This document shows positions 44,201 through 57,900 of a stretch of 64,000 nucleotides of DNA, piece by piece. This DNA comes from Wyeomyia smithii. Its lineage: Eukaryota > Arthropoda > Insecta > Diptera > Culicidae. Where the stretch lies: assembly GCF_029784165.1 (NCBI RefSeq), contig NC_073696.1:112438665-112502664 (forward strand), written 5' to 3'. A model generated the notes under the pieces. The model was not told the origin of the DNA. It was given only the letters and a program-made list of their open reading frames with translations, and ran no database searches. Every line of letters starts with the position of its first letter. The first letter of the stretch is position 1. A program made the position numbers and the translations under genes.

Positions 44201-45264
44201 GCAGAAGCAGTAAATATTTTGTCTCTACAAAGCATGTTCTTTATAACAATGGTTGTTTTTATACTTTCTTATATACAACAAAGTTTGATGTCGGTTCGAT
44301 ACGAATAGAAACATTTTTGTTATAACTTCTGTTATTTTAACACCTAACGTAATCAAATCGAAAACACAACATGAAAGGTTTTCCTCATTACAAACTAACA
44401 GTTTCTGTTACATTTTTGTTTTGTCTTCCTGATCGGGAATGTAAAACTGTTCTCTTCTGAGAAATGTACTTCGGACGCGGTACTGGAAGAAGGAACGAGG
44501 TTTGGATAAGACTTCTTCCTCTTAACAAAATATCAGTCTCTCTTCTAATAAAACTGACCAGAGAGAGGAACATTTGTTAGGATCTCTACAGGCAATTGTA
44601 ATTGGTAATATTGGGAGGAGAGACAAAGGCTTGGTATAGAAGAATAGTAAAATTCAGACGGAACTCTTATATTGTTCAAATCAGTCACGTAATCTCTAAG
44701 ATAATGGAATTGTACAATATCACAAAAAATCGGGCAAACATTTTGAATGAATATTTTTGTTCTTGCTAAAACTTTGCACGGATGTCCATGATATTTTTAG
44801 AGCCAGATCGGATTATTTGATTGGTCTTACAACTTTTTCAAATTTATTGATAATAATTTTGTATTTCTAAAAAAACTAACACCACAAAATTTTTTTTCGC
44901 AAAAAAAAAGCTATTTGGAAGAGCTTATTTTTTTAAATAATACTTTAATCCCAAAAACTGCGTAAGGTTAACTAAAGATTGATGGTTGTCCGATCATGAA
45001 GAAATAAGAAGAAAGTGAAAATTTTCCAAAAAGAAGAAAAACTTATTTAAAAAAATGTTCTAGAGCTTAAACGGTTTGTTTGATCGGTATGTATTTTTAT
45101 TTCAGTAACAATTCTTTTCCAACTCTCTTTTTACTGCCCAGCAACTCCTATTCTTACCTCCATGTGGTACCGACTGGAATACGAGCAACCAAGAGAAGAT
45201 CGATGAACCGGTGGGAACTTGGTCGTATGCTGACAGGGAAGGATGAGCTGTTTTCCTCGGAGGG
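41276..45264. other. Unassigned sequence
   Basis: About 4 kb with no recognised gene. All ORFs are below 85 codons and share no family motifs. 41721-41750 (TAGGGATGTAATG) resembles a hAT-type end but no partner was found. This could be unique intronic or intergenic DNA. Confidence 0.4.
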
Positions 45265-47285
45265 CAGCTGTCTGAGCTTCTGTTCTCCATGTTAGCGGCG
45301 GCTCAAACAGCGTCTGATACGGAGCGTACGGCTGAATTACGAAATGTGGTGTCTCGCCAGCTACACCCAAGACGGCAGTCCCGTCGCGAGACTAGGCATC
45401 GGCAGCTCTAGTAAGGCAGCATGCCGAAATTAAAATACTACGAACAATCAAGAATTGAATACGGACCGGAACAATCGGTAACGACTTAGGCAACGAAATA
45501 GAACGACGATTAGAAGCTCAAAACTTCTCATCGACGGCCGGCTTTTCTTATACATTACAAATGTAGGCATCAGTTTTGGTAACTCTGCGCTCAAAACTGT
45601 CGACCGTATACCACACACGACATCGCCGAGCCACACTTAACATCAAGCTGCTCCGGGACCCCCAGAATGCGGAGGAATACGCGCTACAGCTCTAAGTACA
45701 ACAACCTACGGCGGAGGGGCTTGACCCATCGCCTCTCGAGGACGGACGGTGCAGCATACGCCCAGCTATCGTGGAGATCACAACGGCGACACGAGGAGTG
45801 GAAGCACCGAAACGACTGGAATGACGAGGAGTGTGAGGCAGGGTGAATAAGAAGAACCGGACCTGTGCCACATACATGGGCGGTCAACGAGAGAGAACGA
45901 GGCCAATTCTAAACGGACATGGCAAGAAGCGCCAGCAAGAGGATCGTGAACATGAGGAGCTGGAGCGGCTGTACCGTGCCAGTGATTCGCCTAAATTCTA
46001 TGAGAAGGTAAACCAGTCTCGCAGAGGCTATGTGCCGCAAGCCGACATGGTGAAGGGAGTACTTCGACGGACACCTGAATGACGATACAGTAAACAGAAG
46101 CGGAGCAGGAACTGATCTAGGAGCACTAGCAGCAGATGACCGAGTACCAGCCACCGATGTTCATGAAGTTCTTTGTGAGATCGGGAAGCTAAACAACAAC
46201 AAAGCCACAGGCAAAGACGGACTGTCGAGCGAGCTCTTTAACATGGGAGAGAGGCGCTGGGTAGCGTGCTACAATGTAAAAAACTGCCAGACGAATGGAT
46301 TGAGAGGGGGTCGTCTGCCCCATCTACAAGAAGCGCGACAAGCTGGAGGGTCGCAATTACCGCGGTATCTCACTAATCAATTCCACCTACAAAATACTCT
46401 CACAGAGCCTGTTCCGTCGTCTATCACCTTTAACCAGTACCAAGCGGGCTTCATGGGAGCCCGTGCCACCACGGACCAGATCTTCTCGATCCGACAGATC
46501 TTACCGAAATGTCGTGAGTGCAACATGCCCACACATCACATTCTCATCAATTTCACGGCGGCCTATGATACAGTCGATCGAGAACAGCTATGGCAGATCA
46601 TGCACGGATTTACGGATAAGCTGACTCGACTGATCAAGGCAAGTGATGTGCTACGTGCGTGTTTCGGAGATACTGTTGAGCCCCTTTGAATCGCACAGGA
46701 GGTTAAGACAAGGTGATGGACTTTCTTGTTTGTTGTTAAACATCGGCCTTGAGGGTGTGATCCGGTGGGCGGGCAACGCCACGAGGGGCACGAGCTTCAC
46801 AAGGTCTGTTCAGCTTTTCGGCTTCTTGGATAACTTTAATATCATAACACGTAACTTTGCTACGGCGAAGGAAACTTATGCCCGACTAAAAGCCGAAGTC
46901 GAACGAATAGCCTGCGAATAAATGCATCGAAAACGAAATACATGCGAGCGAGGGGCCCCAAGGAGAACAACATCAGCCTCTTAACTCAAGTCTCTGTAGA
47001 CGGTGTGAGCTTGAGGTGATCGACGAGTTTGTCAATTTGGAGTCACTGGTGACCGCCGACAATAACACCAGTAAAGAGATCTAGAGACGCATCCAGTCTG
47101 GAAATCGTGCCAACTTTTCACTTCGGAAGACACTTCTGATAAGATCGGTAGTTCTCTACGGAATCGAGATAACGACGCTACTCGCGGAGGACCTTTACGC
47201 TCTTGGAGTTTTCGAACGGAAGGTGCTGTGGACCATCTACGGTGGAGTACAGATGGACAACGGAGAAAGGCAACGGCGCACAGTG
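45265..47285 (+). pseudogene. RTE-like element relic with reverse transcriptase
   Basis: Starts with the same 5' block as the other RTE copies (CTTCTGTTCTCCATGTTAG at 45280) and the endonuclease-start region at 45470 (GGAACAATCGGTAACGACTT). The endonuclease itself is almost entirely deleted. Then the linker: KRQQEDREHEELERLYRAS and FYEKVNQSRRGYVPQADM (45930-46050). RT: YKKRDKLEGRNYRGISLI in one frame near 46320; FNQYQAGFMGARATTDQIFS and THHILINFTAAYDTVDREQL from 46430; LRQGDGLSCLLLNIGLEGVI near 46700; then FLDNFNII where FADDIDI is expected, so the catalytic Asp pair is gone. The 3' part decodes to VLYGIEITTLLAED until 47285. Several stops and shifts. Confidence 0.85.
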
Positions 47286-50200
47286 GGGCCGTTTTGATAA
47301 AAGGCGGTCAGAAGTCTTTTTGCACTTTTCTTTTCATTTTTAGAGTTTGGTGTCTTCGGAAGAGTTGTTACTGATACTGATACTGATTAGAATTATCTGA
47401 CACTTTCATTAAATTGCTTATCAACCTATTATTACACTTAGAAAAGTCAATTTTTTTTTCAGATATATTCAATTTCTGTCTTCGGCAAAATTGTAGAACT
47501 ATCGATTTCATGAAACTTTGCCGAAGACCTAAAATTTCTAGGTCATATCTCTGAACAGATATAACTGTTTTTCTTAGAGGACTTCCTTAAAACTAGTTTT
47601 TTCACCTAAATGATATCTTAACTACTTTTGATCAACTTAAGATGTTCTAAAAAGTTTTAGATAACATCTTAAAAAAAATAATTCTGCTGAACCAATTCCG
47701 AAACAGAACGATTTTAAGGTAAAATAATGTCAATTTTGAAAATCTATTTGTTTTTTTTTTTGAATTGTGGCATGTTTCCTCACAAACATTTTCTATTTTA
47801 AACAAACCGAGCCACCACGGCTCTCGTCTGATTGGAATGATAAGTATGGGATAATTCAAGTGAACAAACGATTTTGCACACACCGGTACACGCACAACTT
47901 TTAACAGTGTCTAAACTTCTGAAAGGCACCCAGATTCGGATACAATCGCTAACATGTCCAGACATGTTCAGCAATGCTGTGCAGTGCGGTCCGCCGATAT
48001 CCTGTGTTGACCCGTCTGCTGTAGAAGGCTGTGATCGAGTGAACGGGTACAAAACCAGTAAAAAATGTTTTGGGAATCATCGCCTGCTATGCCCTGCTGG
48101 CCGTGGATGGAGCCAGTGGGTCGGTTGGATTTATAACAAGATTTATATTTATATACTTCCAGAAGGTATATGAATTAAAAACATTGAAAACAAAGTTTAA
48201 GTTAATTTCCGTGAAAGTCACGGCGGTCAAACTAACATTTTCATCCTTTCCTCAAAATGCTTTCTACACATATAAGCCTAGTTTAGTTTTATACCCTATG
48301 TTAAGTTTATCTCACATTTTAACTGTTAGTTATACCGCACAGAGCAGATAATGAGCGTTCAACATGCATAATTTATCTAGCGACGGTATACGTGAAACCT
48401 CACAGCCATTTGTCTGCTGGAAGCAGCTAATTTCCATTCACTAATAGTCGGCCCTGTATACTACAAGAACGCACAGTCAAGCTATTAAATGTCTCAACCA
48501 CAGTGAGGGGACAAAATTGCAACCTCACTACTGCAGACAAAAAACTTCAAAATAGCTTTATCAGAGTAAGGCATAAGTTAAATACTCCTTCCTACTTCCT
48601 TATGTATATAAGCAAAGCAGAAGTTATCATTAAAACATTTTCGAATATGAACTACTTATTACATTGTCTAGGCTGGCATCTCCATCCGCCAATGGCGGAC
48701 ACCTCCCATGCAATCTGGCAAAGGAGGAAAAATAATATTACATAAATTCGTTTATAAATTACTGCAGTACATGTGCTAATGGAAAGTTTGTGACGCAAAT
48801 CCGCCCAAAGCACTTAGTCATCTCATCGAATTGGCAGCGCCGGCGGTGTTGCTACCACTGCCAGCGTTGTCTCTCAAAATAGGGGGATTTTGATGAATTT
48901 CTGCAATTTACCAGTTGCCCACCTTCAACCGAGAGCGGGAAACTTTCTCCCATCTGTTTTCCTTCCTGTGTGCAACAGTGGCATGTAATACACTGTAGAA
49001 AATTCACTGTCTTGAGTGTCTGTTGTTGGATCATAGTGATATCACCAACAATAGAAAGTTCAGCAGCTGTACTGATGAACGTGGAATTTTCTAACTCTAT
49101 CACATTTCCCTCAGTGTATTTGCGAAAATATCGACAGGGAGAACATTCAGTAATCACCAAACTAATTACGGCCGGAAAAATACAATTTCCAACTTAGCCC
49201 AATATTTCTAGTTTATGTCACCGCGTACGTACGTCTTTTCTACGCGCAGCAGCATCCCGATGAGATAATCGTTTGTGAAAGAATTTCCACCGCTTCGGAG
49301 CAGGAGAAGGATGGAAAGCGATGAAAGTTCTTCCCTTTGTTACACTTCCCAAACGAGACTGTGCCACGATGCGTACGAAGTAATAGCGAAAGTTTTTCTA
49401 CGAGTATACGAAAAATAAACAACAGTTATTATTTCATTAAATATTTCCACTAAGCAGGGTAATTAAGATAATGCAATCAAATAAATTTCCTTCGCTAGTG
49501 ACACCAAACTGTTTGTTTCAACTACTAGTTTGGTAGGAGCTATGGTGTGTTTACGAGAACTCAAATTTTGGGAATACGAAAATATCGTAGGGTTCAGGTT
49601 CTTCAACTGTAAAGAAATGATTAAAGTGGTTGTTACGTATACAATTCCAAAAGCTGCTCGCTGTTGAATTTTAACTTTATGATTTTGCAAAAATATTATC
49701 TGAAATTGAATTCTTCGTTACATTTTGTTGGATCTGCAAAATTCCCATCGTATTCTATTTCACTCCAACTCCAAAAATTTGGCTCTAATCGACTTTGGAA
49801 AATAGTGCCTGAAACGGTTCCTTTTTGTCCCTTAGATTGAACTCAAACTTGTTTTTTAATGCCAAATCATTACTTGAAAAAAAAAATATTTTTTTTAAAA
49901 TATACGCTTCCCGGAACTTTCAACTTGAGAATGTAATTCAATACAGTTGGAAAATTCAAAAGAGATAAAACGGAAACTCAGTTAAGGTAAAGAGAAATTA
50001 AACGAAATCGTTTAAGCGTCTAAACATTTTTTACAAAAGCCCTTTATTTCATCCCGCTCTACAGCCACTTTTTAAAGCCTTCCGTTGAGATTTTAAAATA
50101 TCCCAGTGTGAAGCCGCCCTCGTTGCGGTATGTGAAAGTAATCAGTACTGTTCACCGATTAAGAAACAAGCAAACAAAACATTCATCCAAACCTATCGAC

Positions 50201-51759
50201 GTAGAGCATCAAGAGCAGAGTAGTTACCATCTAGGTCAACAGGAGGAGTTCTGTAAGATGCGTTTGACCCTAGGTGTAAGTGAGATTGCAAAAAGTGAAA
50301 TATTAAAATTTGTACGTAGCATGAATACCAATCATTTCTTTCCGCCATTTAAAACACGGAGTTCAAGATGGTTAGAAACCGAAAGGGTGGAGGCTTTTGT
50401 GTAACTTTTGACTGGAAATGAATTGAAACATTAACATGGAGTGGTCCATTTTCATTCCCGTTGCATATATAATAATATATTGTAAATAATCTGATTTGAT
50501 GTGATATAAAGTATTATTGTACTTCACAGAACTGGTGTCGAAATGAATGTTTCAACGTGTTTGCACGGTCGCGTTTCAACATATAACTCATAAATTGTTA
50601 GTCAAACTGTATGGAAACTTAACTCCCGAGCATATGATTAATAGGGTCATTAGTAAAGATTCTAACTCGTACCATGAATCGTTGTCCAAATTATCTAGAC
50701 GCTCGTTTCTGTCAAAACACAATCAATTTTCTAGTAAATTTTTCGACCCTGGAATAAATGGGTACTGTGAAGACGATTCTGAGCGCGTCATCGTAACGCT
50801 TCGCATCTGCTGAACGGATAACTACCACTTTTTTAACACACTTCTAATGCATAAAAAGCAAATCGTTTACCACTGAAATAGATGGAAATCGGTATTTAAT
50901 ACCTTCTCCTTCCTTCTCTCTGGAGACTGTTTGGCGCGTCCGAGCTTCGTGGAATCGTATCCAACAGCTGTCCTTGATTATTACACACCTCCTCCGTGTT
51001 CTGAGTCGTGTGATAAAAATACGCACATGCCGAAACCCAAGCTGTCTGGCACACGACGCACGCCGTGATGCATGAGCGACACTGCCTCTGCGTATGTTTC
51101 TGCGGCATAATAGCACTTTTGAAGAATTAAATCAATTTACGTACGTACTATTTTTAACCGTTCCGTAGTGTATGCGGCATTCTTCCTGGGTCTATGCCCA
51201 GGAGGGATCGTTTCTCCACTGTTTTTATACTGATGAAATTAGACGCACAGGAAGGTTTATTCGGGCGAGAAGTTATTAGGATAATGAACTCCTGAATTAG
51301 TGTAGTTGCCAGTCGTTAGCTGGTTCGTGAGCCAATTTTTATGGCTGTCTCACCCATTACGTACCGAAATAAGTTGTTTTGTGTTCACTTATGTTGAATA
51401 TAATAAATCGAATTTGTGTAAATCTTATCAAATATAGTTTAAAATATCTGTGACAGGTAATTCTATTTTTTAAATTCGTGTTGTACGTGTGGTTGATATA
51501 TAAAAGAATATGAATATAATCTTTAATTTATTCGAAATCACAGATGCAATCTAGGTTTTATCTTCTAGAGAGCCTGAACTGTTTTCTTCTACACAGCTTT
51601 TAACTCTAGATCTGCATTTAGTTATAGCAAAGTAAATAATTAAAAATATTCAGAAGAAGAATGCATTGGTCGTGCGAATAAAGTGGAAAAATTTCAAGAG
51701 ACATGGAGGAATCCACAATCTCACATAATTACTAAAGCTTGCTTCAAAAAGTAATGGAA
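47286..51759. other. Unassigned sequence
   Basis: 47290-47660 contains CTTCGG(C/A)A-type motifs around an imperfect hairpin (TCTTCGGCAAAATTGTAG near 47478 and GAAACTTTGCCGAAGAC near 47511), a common feature of repetitive DNA here. The remaining about 4 kb shows no recognised gene, RNA or repeat. ORFs up to about 100 codons carry no domain. Confidence 0.4.
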
Positions 51760-52395
51760 CAGAAACAATAGCGGTATTTAAGATATTTATTATTGAATTC
51801 AAGATCTTTTTTCACACAAATGTATCATTTTCTTTATATACCTTTATATTCGTCACATTTTTGAAGGAATTCGTGAACTTTTTCTGTAATACAGCTCATT
51901 AGGCGGCGTGTTTCTCAATAGGGCGGAACTGGAGCAATTGGGTGAGTTAAGGTCATTCGGAACAAACTGGACCCCTTTCTCAGCATACCATTCTTGAACG
52001 ACTTTGCTGTAATGACAGCTCGCCAAATCTGGCCAAAACATTACGGGATGGTCGTGATATCGAATGAAGTTGTTTTTGAAGACACTATTTTTGGTACAGT
52101 TCCGACGATTAATTTGTAACAAAAACTGCTGTGTTATTTGTAACGAAAACTATCGTTTTTCGGCCACAGCTGCAAATGCTCTGCCAAATCATAAAATTTC
52201 GTGCACAATTGTTGTCAAAAACAAATTTAAAGTTGGCCGTTAACAAGTAAATGTTTTCAACTGGAATTTGTCCGAAGTCAGCCTTGATATTGGTTTCATC
52301 GTCCATCAGAAGACACTCGTCAAACTTGGTCAGCACCTGGTCAGCACCTGGTCGTATAGTTTCCGAGCGCGGATTTTGACCACACCATTCTGTTT
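51760..52395 (-). pseudogene. Second DD37E (ITmD37E) transposase relic
   Basis: On the minus strand, 52390-52260 reads KIRARKLYDQVL, then TKFDECLLMDDETNIKADFG with the canonical first catalytic Asp. 52000-51950 gives FWPDLASCHYSKVVQEWYA, and 51920-51890, in a shifted frame, FRPIEKHAA. From PD to RPIE there are about 37 residues once a single missing base is allowed, so it is the same DD37E group as 584-1474. An 11-bp tandem duplication (GGTCAGCACCT near 52329-52350) and frame breaks kill it. The 5' part is cut off by the repeat starting near 52396. Confidence 0.8.
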
Positions 52396-52884
52396 TGCCT
52401 TTCTCCTAGAAAGGTATAGCAATCACTTGCAAAACCGAAAGTATAAAAGTGCTTCAAAGGACCGAATGGCATATATCACTCGACTCAGCTCGACGAGCTG
52501 AGCATTTTCTGTATGTATGTGTGTGTATGTGTGTGTGTGTGTATGTGTGTGTGTGTGTGTGTGTGTGAGTGTGTGTGTGGGTGTGTGTGTGTGCAGCTTT
52601 TTACTCTCACTCACTTTTCTCAGAAATGACTGGACCGATTTTCATGACATTAATTGCAAATGAAAGGTCTTTTTGTCCCATAAAACCCTATTTAATTTTA
52701 TTGTAATCGGACTTTTGGTTTAGAGGTTATGTATCAAAATGTAAAAATCATGAATCATCATTATCTCGAAAACTACACAACCGGTTTGAACACAATTGGT
52801 TTCAAATGAACGGTCTACCTGAAATACCCTTAACTTTTGAATTATATAAAGATTGAACTTGAGCTTCAAAAGTTATAAAACCAA
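52396..52884. repeat. Mosquito-type dispersed repeat with TG microsatellite
   Basis: Starts CTTTCTCCTAGAAAGGTATA and contains a near-palindrome CTCAGCTCGACGAGCTGAG (52485-52503). A (TG)n tract runs 52512-52597 with TATG and TGAG interruptions, followed by CTCACTTTTCTCAGAAATGA. I recognise the pattern from repetitive mosquito DNA but cannot name the family. A minus-strand THTHTH ORF is an artefact. Confidence 0.6.
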
Positions 52885-54748
52885 AATTATTCCACCTAGC
52901 GGTCAGACCCAGACTTTCTCATTCAAATTTTTATTTTTGAAAATTGATTTACATGAACGCTTCAATCCAATAAATGTATATTCTCTCATTAGGTTCTAAA
53001 ATATTGATGTTGTAATCTATACATATAAAAAAGAAGTCCGGTTTGTCTGTCTGTCTGATCCATATAATCGAAAACTACCGAACCGATCGACGTGAAAATT
53101 TGTATGCAGGTGTTTTTGGTGCCGATAAAGGTTCCTATGATAGTTTGAGACCCCTCCCTCTTCTGGAAGAAGAGGGACTATTACTTTGCCTGTTATGTTT
53201 GAAAATGTGTAATCCTATGAAAGGAACATATTCCGAAGACTACTTGAACTCACTCACTTTTCTCAGAGATGGCTGACCCGATTTCCATAACATCAGTGTC
53301 AATTAATAAGTCTAGCTGCCTCAAATCACCCTATTGAATTTTACTGTAATCTGACTGTAACTTCGTCTGTAATGTACCGTAATGTGAAAATCACGAAACT
53401 TCATTATCTCAGAAACTATACAGCCGGTTTGATCAATATTATTATCAGATGAGCGGGCTAGTGGGGGGAAACTGGTGAATGATAATTGGACACGTGGGTT
53501 CAAAGTTTGGCTACCCTATACGTTTCCATTTCATTTGATTATAATCGAACTTAAGCAACCGTTGTGTATTACATTGTTAATAAATCAACGAAAGTCTATT
53601 ATCTCAAAGATTACATGACTTATTTGAACATAACTAGTGTCATGCGAACGAGTTATCTCTCAAACTTACAAATAACAAACTTCATAACAATTTGATTTGT
53701 GGCTCAAAAATTATGGAAAGAAAAGAGAAAAAAGAGAGAAGAAAATCAAAGACTATTCAAAACTATATCTGCTTTGATCGATATATGTGGCCTCAACATA
53801 ATTAAATTGTGGTATCGTACTATTTGAACGTTCCAAATTCATTGATTCCTTGAGATGTGTTTAAAGTCTGCAAATGCACGACGAATCTGCCATAGGATAT
53901 AATCAAGGTCAAATAACAAATCGTTTGAAATGATTGGTTTTATCGAAATGACAACATCCTCGACTTTTGGCTTCTGTACATCGCCTTAATTCTGAATATA
54001 TTCATATTGAGTGGTATTCGGTTATTTCCAGCACATTTTCTGGCATCAATCTGACATTTGTTACCTCTAAAAACATTCAGCTGCCAAATTTGGTTCCATT
54101 TAGTTGGTTAGCTCTCGAGATGAGCAGAAATTTATGTTTCATTTGTATGGAACCCCTTCTTTCCAGAAATTGGAGGGGTGCGGAACCAGTATGGACATAT
54201 TTGTTGCCCCTGAGAACATTCACATGCTAAATTTGGTGGCATTTACTCGGTTATTTCTCGAGATGTGCAGAAATTTGTGTTTTATTTGTATGGGACCTCT
54301 CACTCCCAAAAGAAGGAGGGGTGTCAAAACATTATGGACATATTTTATACCACTAAAAACATTTATCTGCCAAATTTGGTTCCGTTTAGTTGATTAGTTC
54401 TCGAGATGTGCACAAAATTTATGTTTTATTTGTAAGGGACCCCTCCCTTCCAAAAGAGAGAGGGGTCTCAAACTATCACAGGAACCTTCATCGGCACCAA
54501 AAACCCCTACATACAAATTTTCACGTCGATCGGTTCGGTAGTTTTCGAACCTATATAGATCAGACAGACAGACCGACAGACCGGCTTGCATTTTTATATG
54601 TATAGATTACAACATCAATATTTAAGAACCTGAAGAGTGAATATACATTTATTGGATTGAAGCGTTCATGTAAATCTATTTTTACAAATAAAAGTTTTAA
54701 TGAGAAAGGCTGGGTCTGATCGCTAGGTGGAATAATTTAGGTTTTTTA
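52885..54748. mobile_element. Inverted-repeat element with ~290-bp arms
   Basis: The left arm, about 52885-53173, pairs with about 54449-54748. Shared blocks are TTATTCCACCTAGCGGTCAG, TACATGAACGCTTCAATCCA, TCTATACATATAAAAA and GACGTGAAAATTTGTATG. The interior is non-coding and includes three 142-bp tandem repeats (54063-54480). The TCTATACATATAAAAA blocks, each next to GTCTGTCTG, may be the ends of an inner element (53018-54608) sitting inside outer arms of another repeat. No clear target duplication was identified. Confidence 0.7.
54063..54480. repeat. Three tandem ~142-bp repeats
   Basis: Units begin near 54063, 54206 and 54348. Each contains AAACATTCA/TTTA, CCAAATTTGGTTCC or a variant, TCTCGAGATG, and TTATTTGTATGG, then a purine-rich GGAGGGGT block. 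They are diverged, so the duplication is old. Confidence 0.8.
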
Positions 54749-54905
54749 AAGAAACTTGACGTTAATACGCAACTTTAAAAAAAAAGGCCAGGATGGAGAA
54801 ATGAAAAATATTTTTTTTTATGATAGATTAATTTTCTTATAAAAATTCTAATACAAATATTAACATGCTCTGAGTGATAAGTTTAAACATTGTAATGTGT
54901 AGCTA
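54735..54905. repeat. Fragment of the long-TIR transposon's terminal repeat
   Basis: AAAGAAACTTGACGTTAATA followed by CGCAA, and GGATGGAGAAATGAAAAATA match 5417-5480 in the left arm of the 6.2-kb element. Only a piece of the terminal repeat is present. Confidence 0.75.
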
Positions 54906-57900
54906 GAAAAAACACTCAGGTTTAGAGTGAAAATGTCAAAATACTCAAACGTTCATAACTTTTTGGTTTAAATTTTACCATCACCAAATTTTGACAAATA
55001 GTTTTACAATATATATATTTTTTATAGAACCGCAATTTTATTACCTACAATTTTGCTAAAGACATCATTTCAATCAAACAAGCCGTTTTTCTGATATAGA
55101 AAATTTTATCTATCAGTCACCATTTTGGATAGGCCTTTTTGGGACAGCAGTCGCGAGTCTACATGAAGAACTGATATCATATATTGACCTCTTTATCAAA
55201 AAGGAACAATCGTGAAAAGTTTAATCGAAATCGGAAATGACATACTGAAATACAACAAGGTATACAGCCCTAGGGTGGTATGAAATGGTGACGTGGGACT
55301 AAACACTGTAATTAGGATTTTTAGTTACAAAGGTTACAGAATCTGCAGACAGCAACAATTCGTTTGTTCTGTGGTTTAAGTATTTTTTTATACCTAGCTT
55401 CCCCATAAATTTACTTTTTAGAAATATATTAAGCAACACTCGAAAGAACTTCGATTACACTTAACGATATTGTGTAGAGTTTTTTTGTGCGAACAAAATT
55501 TATTTAACAAGGCACAAGCGTGTCGTTGTTATTGTAGAAGCACCAAGAATTTCTCGCAATGCGTCTGAATCAGAATTAACTCCATTTTCTCTTAAACCAA
55601 ATCCAACAATGCCTACGTTATCACAATACATGATTTTGTCTTATTTAACTGTGATCAAATTGAATTTATTACATAAATCTTATTATGGAAATAATTTCGA
55701 AGCCGTCACATAGGTTCACTCATAGGGAAACATAAGAAGATATGTTGAACAAAATAATCAACAAGTTCCAGCGAAAAATTATAACAATCACAAGGAAGTT
55801 TACATTACAAGGAAGTTGAATAAATCCTAGTGAATCGACAAAATATTCAGAAGAATTCGCTGGCTCTTAAGCTTCTATAAATTTGTTTTTTCAAAAATCT
55901 ACTCTTTCTATCACGATCATTTAGTAAAAATCGAAGATAAAATGCAAAAAAAATCTTATGACCGTTGCAAAAATGCTCAATTCTTGTTGAGTAGTCTATT
56001 TTTTTTCTTAGGTAACCAAATTCATGAGATGAACTTTTAATCGCTATCAATGCAGCAGCATTGCTATTATTTCTTGATTTCACGGAAATAGAAGTCGTGT
56101 ACCACTGCAATGATAGACGATGAGAGACCAGCGGCGCTCTGCTCCACATATGTATTTTATACTGTACGGTATTGTTGCTTGTACCAGCATGTTTTCTTTC
56201 AAGACTTCAGTTTTTATTATGCTCTTACAGCAGGTTTAGAAATTGTTCAAGTAAAAGGCTTGTTTCAAAACTTTTCGAAAGATCTTTACCTTCGAGACTT
56301 CAAATTAGTCTAAGTTAATGGAAGCGAACTCAAATTGACCTGTTGGGACGGGGAAACTCTGTCCATATTTTTTTTGATATTGAAACTGAAAATATCACAG
56401 GGAATGGTTGGTGTCCATTCACATCATGCTCGCGTGTGATTGGTTCATTGTTCGCGTAAATTTTCTTGTAACTTTTTTCAATTTTCACTGTTGAGCAGTG
56501 AAATAATAATGATGACTAGTGTATTATAAAATTGTTACACGGTTTTATCTATCCAACAATATATTGGTTATTATTTTTCATCATGTGGTTATGCTGTTAT
56601 TATCGTTTAAAATCTGACGTAAAATTTGCCGGTTTCGTTTCTTATTTTGAAGAATGCATCCCAGTATAGAAAACAAAGACCTAGTCCCACGTAGGGTTTG
56701 CAATCCCGGGAACGATTTCCCGGGAGATAGCATTTCCCGGGATTCCCGGATCCCGGGAACAGAAATATTGATTCCCGGGATCCCGGGATTCCCGAGTTCC
56801 GCGAAAAATTGATGATTCACTATAGTTTCTTATGCAATATTGCAATAAATTTAAATACGTCAAACTGGTGCGACCTGAAATAAATCATTTTATAAAACTT
56901 AAAGTCAGTATAGTATTTCAACGTAAAAATCATCTTTGCATGTTAATTAGTAAGCCTTCAAGTGCTCTAAGACTGACTTATTTTGACTCGTATTGAACTG
57001 ATTATTTAGCATTCTATCGTTTCCTTCCGGTTTGTCTCGGTCACAGAAAACCACCGAACGGCGAAATAATGAAATAACGTTGTTATTTAACCAAAATCCT
57101 TCCTCCTAACCTTACGTTCTAATCAATAATGATATAAACTCCAAAAGGGTTTGAAATGTTGTCCTATCAATGAAAACTAGATTTAAAACAAAGTTTATTT
57201 AAAAAATCACAATAGCATAGCAAATATATTTAAATGAAAAAAAAAATAATAATAAATAGCGAATAGGTTTGCCACCGCTCAAGTAAACAGTAAATAATTA
57301 CTGTAGTGTAAAAAACATTTTGCTAAAAAAGTCCGTACCGAATAAAGCAAATATTTTCCGCGTCCAATGCCTGCCTAACACTTAGTTTTCTCTTCAACAA
57401 ACTGAAAGAATTGGACACCAGTTTTCAATTAAGTGTAGCAAAAGCTTTTATCGGTGATTTGAGAGTATTCTAGAAATCGAACATCAGCGGTGATTCAGCA
57501 GACTTGAGTAAAGTTTTACAGAAGGGAATAAAATTTTTGAGCTTAACGTAAAATTGTCAGCGGGTCTGAAGCGATTGTTTGACGCAAGAAGCCCTTTAAC
57601 TTTCCTCTTCTGCAAAAATATGCTACAAAAAACGATCACGAATTGGTGTGTCTCCCACTCCTGAAAAGATGGATTACCTACAACTACCCACTGCAGTTAA
57701 TGTCTGCTTTTTGAGCTGTAATTCGCTTTACGGGGCTGTTCAAGTAGGTATGGGTGTTTTAAAAAAATTGCTATGAAATTTACATCTGAATTTATATTGA
57801 AATCAAAATTCAGGAATAACTTTGAATGTAACAAATATTCGCATTTTATTTATAGTAGCAGCCTTTTCAATGCAGTGGTAAGCGAGAGAATCATTGCAAG

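Noticed and set aside
52423..52614. Minus-strand ORF rich in THTHTH
   Set aside because: It is read through the (TG)n tract.
56581..56863. Minus-strand ORFs rich in PGI/SRDPG
   Set aside because: They are translation of the CCCGGGA cluster.
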